Positions 15,661 to 17,525 of a stretch of 17,525 nucleotides of DNA are shown here, piece after piece. Position 1 is the stretch's first letter, and each line of letters opens with the position of its first letter. The translations under genes were made by a program, and so were the position numbers. Source of the DNA: DATKIY01 sp035543875 (GTDB taxonomy: Bacteria; Actinomycetota; Actinomycetes; JAHEKZ01); contig DATKIY010000013.1 in assembly GCA_035543875.1 (NCBI GenBank), positions 1 to 17,525 on the forward strand, in the 5' to 3' direction. The notes beneath the pieces were generated by a model. It saw only the letters and a list, made by a program, of their open reading frames with translations, had not been told where the DNA came from and ran no database searches.

Positions 15661-15806
15661 AACCGTTCCGTAACGGTTTCGTACCGTAGGCGATTGCATG
15701 CATGGCCGTCACGATCTCCGCTTTACAGTCCAGTAATGGAACGGGACGTTGGACCGCCGTACCGATTGCGCTAAGCGGTTTTTGTTTGTTTGGCCGCAGG
15801 AACTGG
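15661..15806. other. Alternative hairpins and T-rich end of the element
   Basis: AACCGTT-CCGT-AACGGTT (15661-15678) overlaps a second possible hairpin ACGGT-TTCGT-ACCGT (15673-15687); only one can form at a time. Further on, ACCG...CGGT (15761-15779) runs into a T-rich tract (TTTTTGTTTGTTT, 15779-15791), a weak terminator candidate on the plus strand. No gene is seen in this stretch. Confidence 0.35.
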
Positions 15807-15828
15807 TCAAGTCCTGTATCGCCCACCA
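15807..15828 (+). repeat. Attachment-site copy 2
   Basis: Exact 22-bp copy of the tRNA-Val(GAC) 3' end with CCA. Upstream bases (CCGCAGGAACTGG) do not continue the tRNA, so this is an att half-site. The IS481-like remnant begins immediately after its final A. Confidence 0.85.
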
Positions 15829-15831
15829 TGT

Positions 15832-15870
15832 GAAGTCCCGGGACATCGTTAATAGATGTCTCGGGACTTC
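15832..15870. repeat. 16-bp stem inverted repeat
   Basis: GAAGTCCCGGGACATC (15832-15847) and GATGTCTCGGGACTTC (15855-15870) pair along all 16 positions with one G-T wobble around the loop GTTAATA. It could act as a transcription terminator for read-through from the tRNA side, although the following U-tract is poor. Its left arm doubles as the IS end. Confidence 0.75.
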
Positions 15871-15872
15871 GT

Positions 15873-15965
15873 TTATGCCTGGGGCCTTTTGCCGGACGGT
15901 GGGCCGACCGGCCAATGAGTCTGACCCGCCAGAACTGCCTTAACGATGACCGGGTCCTTCGACAT
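15873..15965 (-). pseudogene. IS481-family transposase, N-terminal fragment
   Basis: A 30-codon frame starts at ATG 15965 with MSKDPVIVKAVLAGQTH, matching the usual opening of IS481-type transposases (MSK...VI.AV..G), which leads into their helix-turn-helix. After about 20 codons the sequence loses all resemblance (PPSGKRPQA) and stops. The helix-turn-helix remainder and the DDE catalytic core are missing, so it cannot work. Confidence 0.6.
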
Positions 15966-16011
15966 CCTTACAGGGTTAACGATGTCGCGGGACAGGGTTA
16001 ACTAAGCGTGA

Positions 16012-16262
16012 AACACGGCATTTGAACTTGCGCAGCCGCTGTTGAACTCCTTTGGTGACGTCGTATGGTCGCGCGCCTTGTCCGGTGGTGACCAGTGCAA
16101 CGGCTGCGGCTGGTTCTTCTTCGGCGGACCGGACAGCATCATCTACGTCATCCAGCAGGACGCTCTGCCCCAGTGGAGTGACGGTGCGCTGAGCGGACCC
16201 CGACGCCCGGGCAATCGATTGACTACGTGGTTATTGGGCCGTTGCCCCCCGAGAGGCCGTGT
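16012..16262 (+). pseudogene. Possible frameshifted gene fragment of unknown function
   Basis: After a stop at 16009-16011 an open frame gives protein-like sequence (FELAQPLLNSFGDVVW, then CNGCGWFFFGGPDSIIYVIQ, ending near LPQWSDGAL). Around 16185-16195 the likely coding phase shifts to another frame that continues RTPTPGQSIDYVVIGPLPPE. There is no start codon with a ribosome site, and the downstream part runs into the oppositely oriented gene at 16263. It looks like a broken remnant beside the IS remnant. I do not recognise the family. Confidence 0.3.
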
Positions 16263-16562
16263 TCACCGCTCGCCGGTGCCACCCCTGCAAAGGCCAAGCT
16301 TTCCTGGAGCACCCTTGGGCAGCCCGTAGTACTTCCAAGAGTCGGCCGCAGTTTGGACCTGGGACACGGTCTGGCCGGCTGTCGAGTCCAGGTCGTTCAG
16401 CCCACTGGCTGCACAAGCCGAGTTGGCATGCTGCAAAGCACCAGTCTCATTGGTGTTGTTCAGAGTGCCCGGTGGGCCCTTCACCTCGCCAGCGAGCGCT
16501 GGACCAGTTGAGACACCCACCAAAACGACCGCGCATGCGGCGATCGCGAAAAGTTGCTTCAT
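16263..16562 (-). CDS. Small secreted protein (99 aa)
   Basis: The ATG at 16562 has a strong GGAGGGAG ribosome site; the longer open frame upstream is rejected because the signal peptide begins here. MKQLFAIAACAVVLVGVSTG followed by PALA gives export with cleavage near residue 24. The mature part of about 75 residues starts GEVKGPPGT and holds two cysteines (50 and 92) that could form one disulfide, with HANSACAASGLND around the first. I recall similar short actinobacterial secreted proteins with a HA.S.CAFSGLND-like motif and no known function. A good promoter lies upstream. Confidence 0.8.
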   Translation of the reverse strand: MKQLFAIAACAVVLVGVSTGPALAGEVKGPPGTLNNTNETGALQHANSACAASGLNDLDSTAGQTVSQVQTAADSWKYYGLPKGAPGKLGLCRGGTGER

Positions 16563-16606
16563 TACTATTCTCCCTCCAGTCGTCTCCCCGAGGTCGAACA
16601 GAACGC

Positions 16607-16636
16607 AAAGTAGCGCCCTCTCGAAAGCCACGTCAA
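16607..16636 (-). promoter_or_regulatory. Promoter of the 99-aa secreted-protein gene
   Basis: Minus-strand TTGACG (16631-16636) and TACTTT (16607-16612) with an 18-bp spacer. This predicts a transcript start near 16600 and a leader of about 40 bases containing the GGAGGGAG site. Confidence 0.6.
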
Positions 16637-16670
16637 CGGGTTCGCCTGAAGTCACATCCACGAGCCGCGG

Positions 16671-17009
16671 TCAGCGCGAGGTGTCGTCCAGGAAAGCCGT
16701 CAACCGGTCGAGCGATCCGTCCCAGTCAGCTGCCAGTGCCGCTAGGTAAGACTGCGCAACTTTGATCGGCTCCGAGCGGTGTCGGTAGAGAACCCGTCGG
16801 CCGCTACCGGCGTCACTCGTCACCAGGCCAGCGTCGGAGAGCAGCGCGAGGTGTTTGGCGATGCCCTGTCGAGTAATGGACAAGCGCCGCGACAAGTCCG
16901 TAGCGGTACTCGGACCGTGCTGAGCCAGTGAGGCGAGGATTGCCCGTCGGTTCGGGTCGGCCAGCGCCGCGAAGACGCTGGCCGACACCTCCTCCGGATC
17001 AGGCCGCAT
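16671..17009 (-). CDS. ArsR-family winged-helix transcriptional repressor
   Basis: 112 aa. VFAALADPNRRAILASLAQHG (12-32) and STATDLSRRLSITRQGIAKHLALLSDAGLV (34-63) are the ArsR winged helix-turn-helix, with SITRQGIAKHLALL as the recognition helix; GSGRRVLYRHR is the wing. No cysteine metal site is present, so it is not a metal sensor of the classic type. The C-terminal AALAADWDGSLDRLTAFLDD is typical of ArsR proteins paired with SRPBCC genes. The ATG at 17009 overlaps the end of the SRPBCC gene by 11 bp and has no ribosome site of its own, so translation is probably coupled. The longer frame to 17300 is the SRPBCC gene read in another frame. Likely represses its own operon. Confidence 0.9.
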   Translation of the reverse strand: MRPDPEEVSASVFAALADPNRRAILASLAQHGPSTATDLSRRLSITRQGIAKHLALLSDAGLVTSDAGSGRRVLYRHRSEPIKVAQSYLAALAADWDGSLDRLTAFLDDTSR

Positions 17010-17436
17010 CGAGGTAGGGCGCCAGCTTGTCGAGTTCGTTGCGCCAGCCCTGGACGTTGCCCTCGTAGCTCTGCTCCAGCCACTCGTCAGGGCACTGCGC
17101 AAAGCCGCTTTCGGTGACGGTGAGCCGAGTGCCCGACGTGGTGGGCTTGAGGGCAAACTCGACGTAGGTCCGGCGCGGGTCGCCTTCGGGGGCGCCGTTG
17201 ATCCCCCACGAGTAAGCGAATACCGACATCGGGTCGACGACCTTGATCGCCAGGATGTTCTCGTGGTCGCCGTGCTCCTTCCAGCGCATACGCACGTCAT
17301 GGCCGGGAGCCATCTCCCCTTCGGCGGAACTGCCGAACCATCCGGTAATGCCGTCGATCGTGGTGAGTGCTGCCCACACCTTTTCCTGCGGGTGCGCGAG
17401 GTCGAGGGTTCGAGTGATCTTGTTCGGAATCGGCAT
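16999..17436 (-). CDS. SRPBCC/AHSA1 domain protein
   Basis: 145 aa single-domain protein of the START-like helix-grip fold. ITRTLDLAHPQEKVWAALTT, then GITGWFG and GTRLTVTESGF, and the closing GWRNELDKLAPYL, are typical of the AHSA1 (Hsp90 ATPase activator homologue) branch. These proteins form a hydrophobic ligand pocket; the ligand is unknown, and a role with Hsp90 should not be assumed in bacteria. The ATG has AGGAG six bases upstream. It is the first gene of a two-gene operon with the ArsR repressor, a frequent pairing in which the SRPBCC protein may handle or sense the inducer. Confidence 0.9.
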   Translation of the reverse strand: MPIPNKITRTLDLAHPQEKVWAALTTIDGITGWFGSSAEGEMAPGHDVRMRWKEHGDHENILAIKVVDPMSVFAYSWGINGAPEGDPRRTYVEFALKPTTSGTRLTVTESGFAQCPDEWLEQSYEGNVQGWRNELDKLAPYLDAA

Positions 17437-17450
17437 GCTTAGCTCCTATC

Positions 17451-17466
17451 GCAACTATTCGGTTGC
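17451..17466. promoter_or_regulatory. Operator 2, probable ArsR binding site
   Basis: GCAACTATTCGGTTGC, an inverted repeat (GCAAC...GTTGC) about 15 bp before the SRPBCC start codon, at the predicted transcription start and next to the ribosome site. It shares the GCAAC(C)-N4-GGTTGC form with the copy at 17480-17495; centres are 29 bp apart. Confidence 0.6.
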
Positions 17467-17471
17467 GTCCC

Positions 17472-17500
17472 AACCTATGGCAACCTTTTGGTTGCGTCAA
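17472..17500 (-). promoter_or_regulatory. Promoter of the SRPBCC-ArsR operon
   Basis: Minus-strand -35 TTGACG (17495-17500) and -10 TAGGTT (17472-17477) with a 17-bp spacer. The spacer is almost filled by operator 1, an arrangement expected for repression by blocking RNA polymerase. Confidence 0.65.
17480..17495. promoter_or_regulatory. Operator 1, probable ArsR binding site
   Basis: GCAACCTTTTGGTTGC, a perfect 6+6 inverted repeat with a 4-base centre, lying between the -35 and -10 boxes. Confidence 0.65.
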
Positions 17501-17525
17501 GCCCTTGGTGCCTAGCATTAGCGCG

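Larger units (their letters stand above)
14614..15828. mobile_element. Decayed integrative element in tRNA-Val(GAC), about 1.2 kb
   Basis: The segment is bounded by an exact 22-bp direct repeat: the 3' end of tRNA-Val(GAC) with CCA, and a second copy at 15807-15828. The downstream copy has no other tRNA parts beside it, so it is an attachment site rather than a second tRNA. Tyrosine integrases commonly use a tRNA 3' end in this way and rebuild the gene. Inside are a probable integrase C-terminal remnant abutting the tRNA, a palindrome-rich stretch, a strong hairpin terminator and one intact secreted-protein gene. No functional integrase, excisionase or replication gene remains, so the element is inferred to be fixed, the leftover of something larger. 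Confidence 0.7.
15829..16002 (-). mobile_element. Remnant of an IS481-like insertion sequence
   Basis: About 170 bp carrying facing terminal-repeat-like ends that share GTCCCG(C/G)GACATCGTTAA: one read on the plus strand from 15835 (probably starting TGTGAAG at 15829), the other on the minus strand at 15976-15993. An 11-bp direct repeat ACAGGGTTAAC occurs at 15970-15980 and 15992-16002. Between them is the start of a transposase. The full element would be about 1 kb, so most of it is deleted. The exact outer boundary near 16002 is uncertain. Confidence 0.55.

Noticed and set aside
15807..15828. A second, partial tRNA-Val gene
   Set aside because: Only the 3' 22 bases match; no anticodon or D-arm precedes it, so an attachment site explains it better.
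17010..17300. N-terminal extension of the ArsR frame
   Set aside because: It overlaps the SRPBCC gene in another frame and has Ser/Thr/Arg-rich shadow composition; the ArsR domain begins just after the ATG at 17009.
1..17525. CRISPR array
   Set aside because: No regularly spaced short direct repeats were seen; the few repeats found are att, IS or operator sequences.

Overview
The window reads as a stretch of high-GC actinobacterial chromosome. The signs are high GC at third codon positions, frequent GTG and TTG starts, a tRNA-Gly(GCC)/tRNA-Cys(GCA)/tRNA-Val(GAC) cluster, and relatives of mycobacterial proteins. No rRNA or other species-level marker is present, so I do not name a genus.

Layout. 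(1) 136-1544: a cytoplasmic Asp-box (BNR) beta-propeller gene overlaps by 4 bp a small MoaD/ThiS-type protein ending in Gly-Gly. (2) 1682-3781: a membrane chemoreceptor. (3) 3794-5230 (minus): a secreted multi-domain beta-sandwich protein, followed by tRNA-Val(CAC). (4) 5499-14129: a histidine-utilisation region. hutI, hutU and hutH all lie on the minus strand but are separated by plus-strand genes (an FMN-dependent alpha-hydroxy-acid oxidase and a thioredoxin-fold protein lacking its CxxC) and by a pabB-pabC pair that directly overlaps the end of hutH. A PGPGW-family membrane protein follows hutI. (5) 14306-14635: the tRNA cluster. (6) 14614-16262: a decayed mobile region. The last 22 bases of tRNA-Val(GAC) plus its CCA are repeated exactly at 15807-15828, the mark of site-specific integration into a tRNA. 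Between the copies lie a probable integrase C-terminal remnant, palindromes, and one healthy secreted-protein gene. At the outer edge is an IS481-like remnant with a recognisable transposase N-terminus, then a broken gene. (7) 16263-17525 (minus): a small secreted protein, and an AHSA1/SRPBCC protein overlapping an ArsR-type repressor gene. Their promoter carries two matching 16-bp inverted repeats, likely the repressor's own operators.

How the genes may work together. HutH, HutU and HutI take L-histidine through urocanate and imidazolone propionate to formiminoglutamate; no enzyme for the last step is in the window. PabB and PabC make p-aminobenzoate for folate, and their overlap with hutH suggests co-transcription. 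The AHSA1/ArsR pair looks autoregulated. The BNR plus MoaD/ThiS pair is the best candidate for an uncharacterised two-gene system. All assignments come from reading motifs; no database search was run.
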